64,000 nt of DNA from Darksidea phi (Eukaryota; Ascomycota; Dothideomycetes; Pleosporales; Lentitheciaceae), in the NCBI GenBank assembly GCA_030770425.1, contig JASJFT010000009.1, positions 1-64,000 on the forward strand, in the 5' to 3' direction. Shown one piece after another: positions 43,234 to 54,708 of this stretch (positions are counted from its first letter, which is position 1; each line of letters begins with the position of its first letter). The notes beneath the pieces were generated by a model. It was not told the origin of the DNA, searched no databases, and saw only the letters and a list, made by a program, of their open reading frames with translations. The position numbers and the translations under genes were made by a program.

Positions 43234-46200
43234 TTAAGCTGGGAAGTGCTCCATAGCACTTTCAAACTCATCTTCGCTCTCTTCTTCTTCTTCCTCTGGC
43301 TTCACCAATTTGATGGGCTTCGGCTTGAGATTGGCAAAAATACTCCCTGTAACCAATTTCGCTCCTGGTAGAGGCGCACACTTCAGCTTAGCCAGCTCCC
43401 GCCCCGACATGTGCCATACGAAGGGGTGTCGTTTGGGCAACGTGGTGTACAAAGCGGACGCGCGAACGGACTCCCATATGCTGAAGCTGAGATTCAGATA
43501 TGGATTGAGTAATGGCTTGACGTCCTTGTGATGAACTTGAGCAGGCATCAGGTCGCGGTATTGTCTGTAGCAGGTATCGACAGTCTCGTTGTAGAGCTCT
43601 GAACTCAGCGAAGATTTGCTCTTGATCTTCTTAGTCCATAGCTGGTATACTTTCCTAAGGCTATCGACAAGAGCAGCAAGTTCCGCCTTGACAACATCAC
43701 TGCCGTTATCGCGAAGGTTGATGTACGGGTGTTGAAGCGCGGGGTCATCGCTGACCTCCTTCGAGAAAACGTCCTTAACGAGCTTGAGGGTCGCGACGTC
43801 GTGTTTCCGCAGCACGTCGAAATATAAATAGTCGAGGACGTTATCCTGTTTGTGCTTGTAATCTTTCTCGCGAACTTTTTCCGCTTCGCCCAACTCCTTT
43901 GCGCTTTCGCAGTCTTCCATTGCCTTTTTATACGCTGGCAGTTTCGGATTACCGTAGCGGCTTTTGAAGTTGTTATAGTCAGCTTGGCTCAATAGATATC
44001 CTTGCTTTGGCGCGTCAACGAGGAGGTCGTGCATGTCGCAGAGAGCATTGAGTCCCTCGGAGTACAGTTTGTTTTCTTTATACGCCTGCTTCTCAAGAAG
44101 GTTTGTGACCGTACCGAGGAGAGATGGTGCCAGGCGGAAGTCCAGTACCTCTTTCAAAAGACCATCGACGGTGGTTAACTCCTGGGGTCTCATCACATCA
44201 TCAAGTTTCCTTGTATCTTTCTTGATGTTGTATCGTTCCGGATCAGGCGTATGGAGCGGAGCTGGAGCATTCTTAAATGGACGAACAAGGTCCGGTTCCC
44301 AGCACAGCCAGAATATGTCGCCGTCATAGTCGCCACCTTGGAGCTTTCCCGCGAGGGGATATTCTCCTTTGGATGGAAACACAACGACATCGACCAAGTG
44401 GGACAGATCTGCATGCTTCACAGCGCGCACTTTTTGGATGTCCGAGCGGCGGCAAGCTGGTTGGCGAGCTACCAACAGATCCATGTTGTTGAGCGCACGA
44501 TAAGTCCCTCCAGTAACCTCATCCACAAACGGAGACGAAAAATCAACATGCACCTCGCCTGGTGCGAGCACTCCTAGTGGATCTGCAATGCCAAAGAGGC
44601 AGGTTGCCTTGCCCAATGGAACTCGTAGTTTTCGCTCCATCCACATTTGCTGTTGCTTGACATAGCGATAGATGACATTGGCCAGATAGGGTTCTTCTTC
44701 GGGGGTGAAACCGCTCTCAAGCAAATATCCTATTTTATTTGGCAACGATTGTGGTAGAGCAGCTTGCCAAGGGGGGTTTTCGTCTGTTATGGATGGTGAA
44801 AGCTTATGGAGCCAATGGTAGAGCTTGACGGGATTTGGCAGCATTCTGAGCATTTCGTCTCTTTCTACATCAAGGCGATCGTTGATAAGGTTTGCGATGA
44901 CATCTCGTGGCACACCTCGGTCGACCATAATGGGAATGAAAGAAAGGTGAAGTTCGGACGGAGCTGGCCTGGAGCTATGATTCACGTGTTCGAAAGTGAG
45001 TCTGTGACGATCGAACTTTTGATTGCTGAGGTCTTCAGGGTGAGGGTAAAACTTGCGCTGGCTGGGTGTTATTTCGATCCAGATTTCAAGGTCCTTGGGA
45101 TCGCTTGAGGATGGCTCGCCGCTCGCCATCCAGATGCCTTTCGCACCGCCAATGCGCCCCTGGAAAATGCTAGGTATCGGTTCCTTCGTATCAGTGGCCT
45201 CGCGATATTTCCCCCAGATTGCTAAAGCAGCGCCCACAGACATCCGTGAGCAGCCGTCGTTCATGACTGCTCCAGGTTCAGGCCTTTCATCCCACTCGAA
45301 ACTCGGATCGTTGTAGCGCACATCTTCTGGGGTTCCATCGGCTTTGATATCAGGAACATAGCGAATCTGCCTTGGCTCGAATTCCAATGTCGGTGTCGTC
45401 CTCGAAAGGCCAAGGTCCATACGAGCATAAGCTTTGCAGAAGCTCTGTTCAGCGTTATTAGCGAAGGGAAAGAACCAATTCAACATTTCTCCAATCGATA
45501 TCGGTTTTTCGATACCAATTCCCTCGGTGGCAAACATGACAATCCGCTTGTCAGAATTGTCGTCCTTGTGTCGTCCCGCTTTCTTCTTTATAAATTCAAG
45601 ATGGAAAGCCCTCCACTGTCTTCCAAGAAAGGAATGCTCTTTCTGAAACCAAGCCTTCCACTGCTCTTGAATCTGTTTCATTTGCTCACCAGTGAACCGT
45701 GACGGCTTCGTCTTTCCAGCGGTGTCAAACGAAGGAAGATTCAGATAGAGGAAGCGATGGGAGCCAAATTTCCTTTGAAACCGGCAAGACTTGTCTGCCT
45801 GAATAGGAAGGAGTTCAAGGTCGAATACAGGCTTTCCGTCCTGGGTCCTGAACAATAACCGTCCTTTGAACGTGTATCCATCAAAGTCTCTTTTTGCGGA
45901 CGACCACACTCTACTCTGCTCCAAGCGCCTTACTGTTGCATTTCGCACTTGTGGGTGGTCGCTCAAGGTGTCCCAGAAAGTAGTTGGATGAGCTTGTTGG
46001 TCCACACCCATCCCTCGCATTAGCTCAGGCATCGTAATGCCGACTTCACGGGCAACACGGCAACATATGAACAATATGAAGTAAGGATAGCGTTTCAGCT
46101 CATCCGAGAGCTGTTCCGTGCACAGATTTTGCTCGGGTATATCCCGTATGTACCACGGTAATTTCGAGGGTGAGTTCGTTGTACTTGGAGTTCGAAGAGG

Positions 46201-47164
46201 CTCCCCAATATGCTTAGTAGGGGTGGATGGGGGCGGACGTGATGTTCTGGGTGATGTTCTGGGATCCAAAGCGTAAGGCGGTTGCTGACTGTTGGCTGGC
46301 GATGGACTAGTGGGTGGGATTCGGGAATGTGATACCCCCGTATTTGGGAGAGGAGATATCCGTGGAACTGCAAGTTCCGCTTCCACATGGAACGATGTTT
46401 CTAGGAGGCCGTCTTCGTCTATCGACCCGAACGTAGATGAGCTCTCTCGTGTCAAATCTTGTGACGCTTGTGAGCGAGCTATTTCAAGCTCTGCTGTCTC
46501 TTTCTCGAGCTTCGCAGAAACGCTCACGAGACACTGTTCATCGAACGATCCGATAGGGGAGGAGTTCGTGGTCAGCTTGGGGTAATTGACATCCGCGTTG
46601 TAGGTATCTGACGTAAACGAAGTTGTAGCCGTATCAGGCTCCGTCTGTTGAGACGAAAATACGGTGGAGGTGTTGAATGAGGTGTTGACCGAAGACCCCT
46701 TAGAGGCAGCCTGAAATGAGCGCGCCATGCCAAGGGAGGGTTTCTTGAAGAGGTTTGTTGAGGCCAATGTCGCCGAAGGGCCCACGTCTGACGATATATC
46801 GACCGGCTGTTTCGATATTTTCGTAAGCTTCGGTGAAGTACCAGACACCTCGTGACTATCAGATAGTCTTTTCCTGCTACCTAAAAACGTAGCACCCGGC
46901 CCTAGAGCGAAACGAGCATGGGGACTTGCCTGTACGCGCCTTTGGGCAGACTGAGAAGAAAGGGTAGGTGATGGAGGCGTGAAAAATTCGTCCTCATCAT
47001 CGTCCTCGTCCACATCTGTGGGCGATCCGGGTTCCGGCGCGGTCGTGTAATGGGTCTCAGCATCGTTCCTGCACGTTCGGAAAAGGCCCGGGGAGCGTGA
47101 GACTCGGGACGGTTCATGACCAGCTATTATTTACATCAGCACTAATGCCCGGATGGGTGGCCAT
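43234..47164 (-). CDS. RNA-dependent RNA polymerase (QDE-1/SAD-1/RRP-3 family)
   Basis: One long frame ends at 43234 and is open upstream beyond a GTG at 47013, with no ATG before residue 95. I propose a small first exon 47164-47121 (MATHPGISADVNNS) joined to 47068 through a 52-nt intron with a weak GTCATG donor, giving 1292 aa; the 5' end is uncertain. The catalytic loop of eukaryotic cell-type RdRPs, GGDYDGD, is at 44334-44317, in the context GKLQGGDYDGDIFWLCWEP. VDRGVPRDVI and PLGVLAPGEVHVDFS are further family blocks. The first 300 residues are Ser/Thr/Pro-rich and look disordered, and the C-terminus is acidic. The enzyme makes double-stranded RNA for quelling or meiotic silencing. It indicates that RNA interference is probably active in this fungus. 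Which of the three fungal clades it belongs to needs a tree. Confidence 0.92.
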
Positions 47165-47236
47165 TCAAGATACGCCCAACAACATCCTTTAGTGTCTAGG
47201 CTCAAGTATATACAAAAGGAAGGTGAGTTGAAAAAG

Positions 47237-47803
47237 TCAGATGACAAAGTGAAGGTGAAGCACTTGACCTCGAAAGTGGCACGTCAAGTTTGATATAGCC
47301 TGATATGATGAGAGAGGTATAGGCGGGGTAAAAAGCATCCCCACAGCGCACAAAAGCACAACACGTTTGCTTAAACACTCACAGAGCTTCAAAGTCTTTG
47401 GAGGCACACTCCCAGGCCTTCCCTGCGAACTCAACGGCGTGCCCGCCCTACTAAGAGGACTCCTCGTCTGACTCTTCAGCACACCATGTAGCACCTCCAG
47501 CCTCTTCGCATGCACAAAGCCTTGTGCAATCCGGCGAAACAACTCGAGCGCCTCGTGAAGCGCTGGCTCGGATGAATAGTGCAGGCGCTGGATCTGGAGG
47601 TACACTTTGCCCGCGAGCGTTTCAGAACGCTGACTCGGCGAGAGCAGCCCGTTGTGGATGTCCAGGCCGAGTTGAAACTCGTCTTCCAGCAAGCGAATGA
47701 GCTTGTTCAGGGCGGCGTTGCCTTTTCGGGGAGTGTTCGGGGCGATTGCTCCCGGACCCGCACTCTGCTCACGGTTGCCCTGTGCGTGGACATGACGGCG
47801 CAT
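47237..47803 (-). CDS. Small conserved-looking protein of unknown function
   Basis: The frame encodes MRRHVHAQGN, then a helical core (ALNKLIRLLEDEFQLGLDIH, ETLAGKVYLQIQRLHY, ALHEALELFRRIAQGFVHAKRLEVL), then a Ser/Pro-rich segment. A GTGAGT donor occurs after KTLKLC (about 47390). Splicing to the ATCAG acceptor near 47305 would replace the last 50 residues with a different tail and end about 47211. I keep the unspliced end but suspect the intron is real. No family is recognised. It lies just upstream of the RdRP start on the same strand. Confidence 0.55.
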   Translation of the reverse strand: MRRHVHAQGNREQSAGPGAIAPNTPRKGNAALNKLIRLLEDEFQLGLDIHNGLLSPSQRSETLAGKVYLQIQRLHYSSEPALHEALELFRRIAQGFVHAKRLEVLHGVLKSQTRSPLSRAGTPLSSQGRPGSVPPKTLKLCECLSKRVVLLCAVGMLFTPPIPLSSYQAISNLTCHFRGQVLHLHFVI

Positions 47804-48582
47804 TGCCGTTGTCTAATCAGCGGATAAACGAAAGAAGAATTGTTGCAGATTAAATGCGCATCTAGGAAGGATAGCAAAGTTGTGGGAAATGTTAATGAAG
47901 GAGAAATGGTCTACGGAAGGCTAAGGCTGAGACAAGATGCCTGAGGCAGCGTTGCTAGGTGAGAAATGCACAGGCCACAGTTGGAGTGAACGCGCTTACG
48001 CGCAATCACGAGATCAAAACAGTTCAGCGCCATGGGCGCCAAGACGATGTACTGTGCCTCAAAACTGATAGGACGGGCAGTATGTCGGGCGATTTGGACA
48101 TAACTATTGTCATTTTATGACGTACGTATTTTGATAGCCTTCGAGAACCGATACTTCTAAGGGCAAAAAAAAAAAAAAAAAACTAGCCTCGAAGCTAGAC
48201 GTTAAGAATAGGAGCAGCGTCGTCAATGGTCCATCGAATGCACTATGCTCGAAAACATCGTGTTATTGCGACCCGTTAGTCTTCTTGGATGTAAAACGAA
48301 CCCATAGGCAACGGCTGGCGTGGCGATAGACATACTAAAGTAAGTGTTTGCACCGAACTTCCGTAGCGCAGAAACCATCGGCTTCTCAAGAAAGAAAATT
48401 GAGAAGAAGCTGGTAGTTCAGAAGAACTTGAAGCCATACACATGGAACAAGTACCAGGAAAGGTGTTAGATTCGTGAGGCTTTTGGCGCCATGGCGGATA
48501 TCCGTGTATGCAGTAAGTAGTCGTAAATTCTGAGAGCAAATCCAACCCATCATTGTCCGTAGTTTCACATGATGTCGTCCCT
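47804..48582. other. Intergenic with poly-A run
   Basis: An uninterrupted A run lies at about 48165-48182. No gene is seen. This is the 5' flank of the small protein and the 3' flank of TCTP. Confidence 0.6.
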
Positions 48583-49365
48583 TTAGACCTTCTCCTCCTT
48601 CAAACCGTGCTTCCAGACGGTGACATAGGGAGTGCTACCATCTTCGCGGTAGTTGAGGAGGATGACCCTGCAACTGTTAGTTCACGTCCACATGCGCGTT
48701 TTTCCAGATTCTACGCACATGCCCTCGGGGTCCATGCTTTCGCCGATCAGGAACTCGTAGTCCTTGAAGTTGCCAATGACCTTCTTGGCGAAAGCCTGTG
48801 CGCCCTTCTCAAACGCGGCAATCTCATCCGCACTCTTGCCTTGCTCCGTGAGCTTGGCCTTCACGGCCTTCATATAGCCTGCGGGGTGTTAAACAAAGTC
48901 GCGTTATGGCCGAGTCTGGCTCACCCTTGAGATAGCTGAGGTAGCCCTTCTTGTCGAAACCGGTCTCGTTCAGGCGGAAAGAGTGGACGATATCAAGAAC
49001 CTGCTGGGCTTGGTCGTCGGCGCCCTCCTCAGCTTCCTCGGCGGAGGCATTGGCACCGATATCTGCATTGGCGGTAAGTGTCCTGACGGCGCGGGATATA
49101 AGCGTGGGCGGCGGGCGTACCAATTTCTCCCACGCCGACGGTGATCTTTCTGCAGTCGGCCTCGTAGACGATGCCATCGACCTCCTTTAGATCGTACGAG
49201 TCGGAGATGATCTCGTCGCCGGAAATGATATCCTACGGCCAGAGTCAGCACAGGCGTAGACGGCGGGGGGTCGTCCACGAGAATTTGGGCGCCCCAGGCG
49301 GGGTATCCGGCGGGGTATCTGGAGCACAAGGCAACACTGCGCAGACGCACCTTGTAAATAATCAT
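48583..49365 (-). CDS. TMA19: Translationally controlled tumour protein homologue (TCTP/Tma19)
   Basis: Five exons, 49365-49351, 49232-49121, 49062-48925, 48878-48719 and 48667-48583, give 169 aa, the family length. All four introns have clear donors (GTGCGT, GTACGC, GTGAGC, GTGCGT) and AG acceptors, and the total is in frame. The protein starts [18 protein letters not shown] and contains [18 protein letters not shown] and [22 protein letters not shown], ending [10 protein letters not shown]. The tiny five-codon first exon is easily missed. TCTP is an abundant cytosolic protein that associates with ribosomes and acts in growth and stress responses. Confidence 0.97.
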
Positions 49366-49942
49366 GTTGACCGAGAGAGCGTAAAAATCGGAAGGAAGGG
49401 ATGAGAAAAAGCCGAAGGGGAACTGGGGTGGAGTCGTTTGGCGACGGGCGTGCAGAGTGAGGCAAGTCGATGGGGATGAATTCGTGGTGGGGTCAAGGGA
49501 TTCGAAATTTGTGTAGGAGCCGCTAAGCCACTCTCGGCACATCGTCGTTCTCGACGTGCACGGGCCGTCAGGAGGCGAAAAGCAGGCGCGGAGCTCAGAC
49601 GGGAGTGAATTCATGACATCTGACATCGCGGCTCAATTGAGCCACCCTTTGCTCTCACCACCCTCACCCCATCCACTCATGCTGCTCTGCCCACCAATGT
49701 CTTTCCTTTTGAGCCCGACCTCCTGAGACGAGCGATCCTCCCTCACCGACGCACCGCTCCCTCTCCTAATCTTACATTGGTCCGCGGTATCCGAACGGCT
49801 TGCGCCTGCTTACTCGGCAACACGCCCTAACTAATTCTCTGGCTTCTTACATATAGGGCCCGCCTCTGCGCTTTCCCTCTCCGTATCGTCCTAAGCCTCC
49901 GATCCCACTCGAAAGGCCGCCGCCCTACACTGTCGCCGCACA
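49366..49942. promoter_or_regulatory. Shared upstream region of TCTP and SUR2 genes
   Basis: 577 bp lie between divergent starts. The plus-strand side is CT-rich before the SUR2 start, as in many highly expressed fungal genes. Confidence 0.5.
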
Positions 49943-51305
49943 ATGGCGGCCGCCAACATTTCATATGAGCTCCCTCCGCTCCCCGACTACACTCTTAAGC
50001 CCCTCCCGCCGCTCGTGCCCTGGGCTTCCGATATCGTCTTGCAGGCCGCATTTCCCATCATTGGCTACTGGGTGGTGTCGCTTATATACCACATCATCGA
50101 CGTCTACGATCTGCTGTCGCAGTACCGACTACACACGCCGGCCGAAGTCCTCAAGCGGAACCATGTATCACGGTATGAAGTGTTCCGGGACGTCATCATA
50201 CAACAGATAATTCAGGTGGTTGTCAACCTCGGGCTCTCCGTATTGGATGCGCCCGCGACATATGGGAGAGCCGATTATGACGTGGCATGGTACGCCCAGA
50301 AGATACGTCTAGCGCAACGCGCAATTCCAGCCGTATTAGCTACCGTGGGCTTTAACCCAGACGCATTGGCTGCAAAAGTGTCGACCTCACAGCCTGTGCT
50401 CGCCAGTGCGCTCAGTGGAGGTCGTTACAACGGACTGATCCAGACCATTACGGTTGCGGGACAACAGACCGTCGCCCCGGCCTTTGCATCGTGGGAACTC
50501 ACATTGGCAAGCATACTCTACTGGTATGCCGTCCCGGCATTGCAATTTGCTGCTGGCGTTGTCATCATCGATACCTGGGAGTATGCACTGCACCGCGCAA
50601 TGCACATGAACAAATGGCTCTATGGCAAGTCACGCCCCCGAGCATCACGAACAATCTCTGACGAAATCAGTGACTTTCCACTCCCGTCACCACCGCCTCT
50701 ATGTGCCCTATGCGTATGGCGCGCTCTACAACCACCCGTTTGAGGGCTTCCTACTGGACACTCTGGGTGCTGGCCTTGCCTATCTCATCACGGGCATGAC
50801 TCTGCGGCAGTCTCTGTGGTTCTTCACCGGCTCCACCATCAAAACTGTGCTTGACCACAGCGGCTACGAGTTTCCGTGGGACCCCCTCCAGTTCATCTTT
50901 CCGAACAACGCCGCCTATCACGACATCCACCACCAGAGCTGGGGCATCAAGACGAACTTTTCGCAGCCCTTCTTTGTCTTCTGGGACCGGGTCGGCGGCA
51001 CCATGTTCGTGGGCGACGCAGAGGCAAAGTACGAGCGCGCTCGTCGCACGGCGGAGCAAAAGATGGCTCAAGAAACCGACAACAAGACCACTGCACCGCC
51101 TGAGACGGTGCCCGCAACAACCTCCGCACTCGAGAACGACGAAAATGCGCGGTCTCAGACAACATCTGTTCCGCGCACCACACCGAAGAAGTCATCTAGT
51201 ATATCAGGCTCCTCTGCGGGGAATCTCAAGGGTCTAAGAAACAAGGTCAACGAAAGTTTGCATGGCAGAGGGGCCAATGTCCTAGGTGTGGAAAGGTCGC
51301 GGTAG
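49943..51305 (+). CDS. SUR2: Sphinganine C4-hydroxylase (Sur2-type)
   Basis: Exons 49943-50624 and 50671-51305 give 438 aa. The 46-nt intron is GC-AG: exon 1 ends in TATG and the intron starts GCAAGT and ends AAATCAG. Joining gives KWLYVTFHSRHHRLYVPYAYG, matching the family without gap. No GT donor nearby gives this. Histidine boxes of the fatty acid hydroxylase superfamily are present: HRAMH, HSRHH and HDIHH. Membrane segments flank them (IVLQAAFPIIGYWVVSLIYHI, ASILYWYAVPALQFAAGVVI). The N-terminal block YRLHTPAEVLKRN is typical of fungal Sur2. The enzyme hydroxylates dihydrosphingosine at C4 to phytosphingosine in the ER. The C-terminal 100 residues after GDAEAKYERAR are Ser/Thr-rich and disordered, longer than in yeast. 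Confidence 0.93.
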
Positions 51306-52035
51306 GGCACGCTATTTTATTCTTTGTTTGTCACAAGGAGTTGTTGTTCACGGAAGAGGATACACTTAATATGTAGTAATACTGATTCACAATGTTCGCT
51401 CCACTTTTTTAGGCTCATCAGTCTGCCCGGTTAGCCGGTCGTTTTCGTCGGGAGAATTTACTATGTGGTTGAACACCACTCGCTCGTTATGCATTGGATG
51501 GGGCGTTCCTAGCGGTTGGATTACGATACTCAATCAACTCTCGTTCGCTTGTCAATGTTCTCTTCCTCCACCTATTTACCGAACATGCGTGGAAACCACC
51601 GTTCCCCATCACCAGAAACTCGTCGAAATACGCATAGCCTATCGCGAGTAGCCTCCACCCGTTCCTTAGCATGATGGTGTGTGATGTTTAATGGTGTTCT
51701 AGAGGCATCTTGTATAGACCGGTTCAACGTCTCAGACCGCATGTATCTCAATGACTAGATGTGTCCACTACACCTGTATTTGTTTGTTCCATCTGCGACT
51801 TTCCGTCTTTCATCCCTCTTCACAATCCATGCATTTAGTTCATTCCCAACGTTTCTCTAGTGTACACAGCGAACACAAGCCTCACAATGCCCGCTCCACC
51901 CCCACAATGTCCAAACTCCACAACGTCAGCACAGCAGCTCTACTTATTCCTCCCCTCATTCCGTCCCCTGCCCTGGACCATAACCAAAAGATACCGATCT
52001 CCACTTAACTAGTTCCAACCAAAAACACACCATCA
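51306..52035. other. Intergenic, no gene seen
   Basis: This is the 3' flank of SUR2 and the 5' flank of the next gene, with only short frames. CT/CA-rich sequence precedes the start at 52036. Confidence 0.6.
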
Positions 52036-53529
52036 ATGGATTTCTTCCCTTCTGCCGCCATAAGCGGTTTCTACAAAGCGGGAACTGCAGGCGCCTCCCG
52101 CCAGAAAATAACGAGCTATCGGCACCTGAAAAACGACGATATGAAGCTTCTCGTCGACATCCTGAGCGGCTTTCCTTTCCCATCCACCTCCGAAGCAGTC
52201 AAAAAGCACGACAAAGCCGTCGAGAAAGCCATCGCGACGAAACTGCCCTACCACCTCTGCTCATCAAGCATATCTAACGTCTTCTCCACAGAAGACAAAG
52301 AGACAAGGAAGGTAAAGCCGGACTCGCTGTGCGCAGTACACAAGGGGATGAACGCCAGCTTGGTTTACAGTATATGGGGCTGGGTCCAGCATGAGCTTGA
52401 CGATGCTATTGGACCGTTCCTCTATCCGATTCTAATAACCGGTGGACTGACGGAGTCAGAGAAGTGTGCGGCGCGACAGCTAGAGCCGGTGCTGCGGATG
52501 TATCGATCCGAATTCACGATCGAGGGTGCGACGCCCGTTAACCTCACACCTGTTCCCGCGCACAAGTGGTGGTTTCAGGAGAATGAATGTCCGGCTTGTA
52601 AGCTGGCGCGTATAGGTTCGGATGCTCCTGCTTTGGCGGCACTAGTCTCTGGGGTCGTTGGGAGGAGGTCGCCAAAGCGTGTCGGTCAGCGCGACAAGAT
52701 AAAGTCGAAGCGTGTTGCTATGCTAAGGTATTGGCTTCGACGTCATCCGGATGGAGATGAGCTGTTTGAGCGGGCGTGGGAGTTGGCCGATACGTTGAAA
52801 AAGAAGCATAAGGAGTGGAAGGAGCGCGGATATGCATTAAAGAACGAGGAGGAGTCCGTTTCGACAACTGTTCCGGTCGACATCTCAACTCCCTTCCAAC
52901 CTTCCTCGCCCTACGGCCGCGTCCCGCCACCAGCGCCTTCAAATATGTCTCCCGCCCAATCAATTCGGGGATCCGTCATCAACTTCGACATCTCAGAGCC
53001 TTTCATCCCCGCTGCTGACGCCTGCCCACCTCATCGCATCTCTCCGGCGAAGTACCCAGCATCAAGCATCTACTCGCAGGAAACATGCACACCCCACCAC
53101 CGCACCGTCGCCATCGGGCCTCTCTTCCCACACGTCCAAGCCGTCCAGCACTCCAAAGCAAACCTAACCCTCGCGGACCCCTCCATCCGCTCAGAAACAG
53201 GCCGCTACTCGCTCGCCTCATCCTTCAACTTCCCACTCACCCCCACCAACGCAGACGCAGACGCATTACAGCCCACACCTCACAGTTGCCAAGTCACGCG
53301 CGAAGAGCCCTTACTTCGGCAACCGGGTAGAGCGTCTATCTACTCTGGATACGGTGGGTTGTGCGATGGGGGTTATGATGTGAGTCCGCCTGATACCCCA
53401 ATCGATGGGGGCATTGATAGGGAGGGAAAGGCGAGATTGGGAAGTGATGTGAGTTGGCCGAGTACAACAGAATTAGTCTCAGTAGGGATGCGTGTGACGG
53501 CGGTGACGGAGTGGGGTGGGTTGTATTGA
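52036..53529 (+). CDS. Conserved-looking Pezizomycotina protein of unknown function
   Basis: A single exon encodes 497 aa. The ordered N-terminal half carries SYRHLKNDDMKLLVDILSGF, GWVQHELDDAIGPFLYPIL and a Cys pair in NECPACKLARIGSD at about 188-201, followed by a basic helix region (KSKRVAMLRYWLRR, ADTLKKKHKEWKERGY). The second half is Pro/Ser-rich and disordered, with repeated YPASSIYSQE-like and PDTPIDGG motifs. The CxxC element could bind a metal, but two Cys alone are weak evidence. I recall similar uncharacterised proteins in Dothideomycetes but cannot name a domain. Confidence 0.75.
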   Translation: MDFFPSAAISGFYKAGTAGASRQKITSYRHLKNDDMKLLVDILSGFPFPSTSEAVKKHDKAVEKAIATKLPYHLCSSSISNVFSTEDKETRKVKPDSLCAVHKGMNASLVYSIWGWVQHELDDAIGPFLYPILITGGLTESEKCAARQLEPVLRMYRSEFTIEGATPVNLTPVPAHKWWFQENECPACKLARIGSDAPALAALVSGVVGRRSPKRVGQRDKIKSKRVAMLRYWLRRHPDGDELFERAWELADTLKKKHKEWKERGYALKNEEESVSTTVPVDISTPFQPSSPYGRVPPPAPSNMSPAQSIRGSVINFDISEPFIPAADACPPHRISPAKYPASSIYSQETCTPHHRTVAIGPLFPHVQAVQHSKANLTLADPSIRSETGRYSLASSFNFPLTPTNADADALQPTPHSCQVTREEPLLRQPGRASIYSGYGGLCDGGYDVSPPDTPIDGGIDREGKARLGSDVSWPSTTELVSVGMRVTAVTEWGGLY

Positions 53530-54673
53530 GACCTTTATCCAATCTAGAACTACGAGAAGGCTAGGGGAGCAGCTAGAGTGCTAGAGTTAGAGTGGGGGTG
53601 CGGAGAGAGCGGTAGAGGAAGCCCGATTAGATGACTAGGCATTCTGTCGTTTAGCTGTGATTTATGAGTGCTCTGCATATTCTTTTATCAGACTTTACAT
53701 CCTGTGCGGCGGACTGACTACCCCCGCGATATCCATCTCGACCCGCTCAATCGTTTAGTATACTTGTCTCCACGCGTGCAGTAGTAACAGTCTTGTGGCG
53801 TTTATATTATTAATAATATATTTCCTCAGTAAATTTTCCTAATATTCCACAACAACCTTTGCGCAAAGCCGCTAGACAATCAATCAATCGGTCCTACCGC
53901 GTCCTTCCCACCCAGCCAGCCTCTTCGAATAACGGTCAAACAATATCTAACAATCCAAGTACCCTCCCCCCCTTCCCCCCTCCTACATACAAAAGCCGCG
54001 CACAAACCTCCCAATACTCACATAACCCAGACTCCTTTTAAATAACCACATTGCCCCCGCCTTCCAGCGCAATCACCGCCGCAGCTCCGCAGCACTTAGC
54101 ATTACCAACGCACCCAACCCAAACAATCCACATAGTAAACACATACATCTAGCCTCGCTCGCATCCCACATCAAACAGAGCATCGAACACAGCATCGAAC
54201 ACAGCACCATACTTTTACGTTGTTCACTTGCGACTTGCTGGTAGCGGCCAAGGGCTAAGATGGAACTACGCATCATCCAAGACCCACAATGTCCGATTCA
54301 ATTTCTGGAGCTTGTACCTTTTTCCGGGTTGGATTTGACAAGATTTAACTCGATTTTTAACTCGGTTTAGCTAAATTTGGCTGGAGAGATGGCTTAATAC
54401 AGTATGTAGATTGGGTTGCGCTGGGAGGTTACTCCGACTGCGTTTTGGGGGTTTAGTTTCAACGATGCGGTTTTAGGTATTTTTTTTTATATCTTTCTAA
54501 GGAGGAGCCGAAGCGTAGTACAAGTAATCTTATCTTCTATCTTGCAGTCTCCCTTTTTCCGACGTGACGAAATTATTGGGGTGGCTTTTGGAGATTGCAT
54601 AAGTGTGGGTTGCGACATATTTCTAGAGAACAGAGAATAGAAATACACTCCATTCGATCTACCGGTTCGACGT

Positions 54674-54708
54674 GTATGTATGTATGTATGTATGTATACA
54701 TGTATGTA
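54674..54708. repeat. TGTA microsatellite
   Basis: TGTA is repeated about eight times with one ACA interruption. No coding context is seen. Confidence 0.9.
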
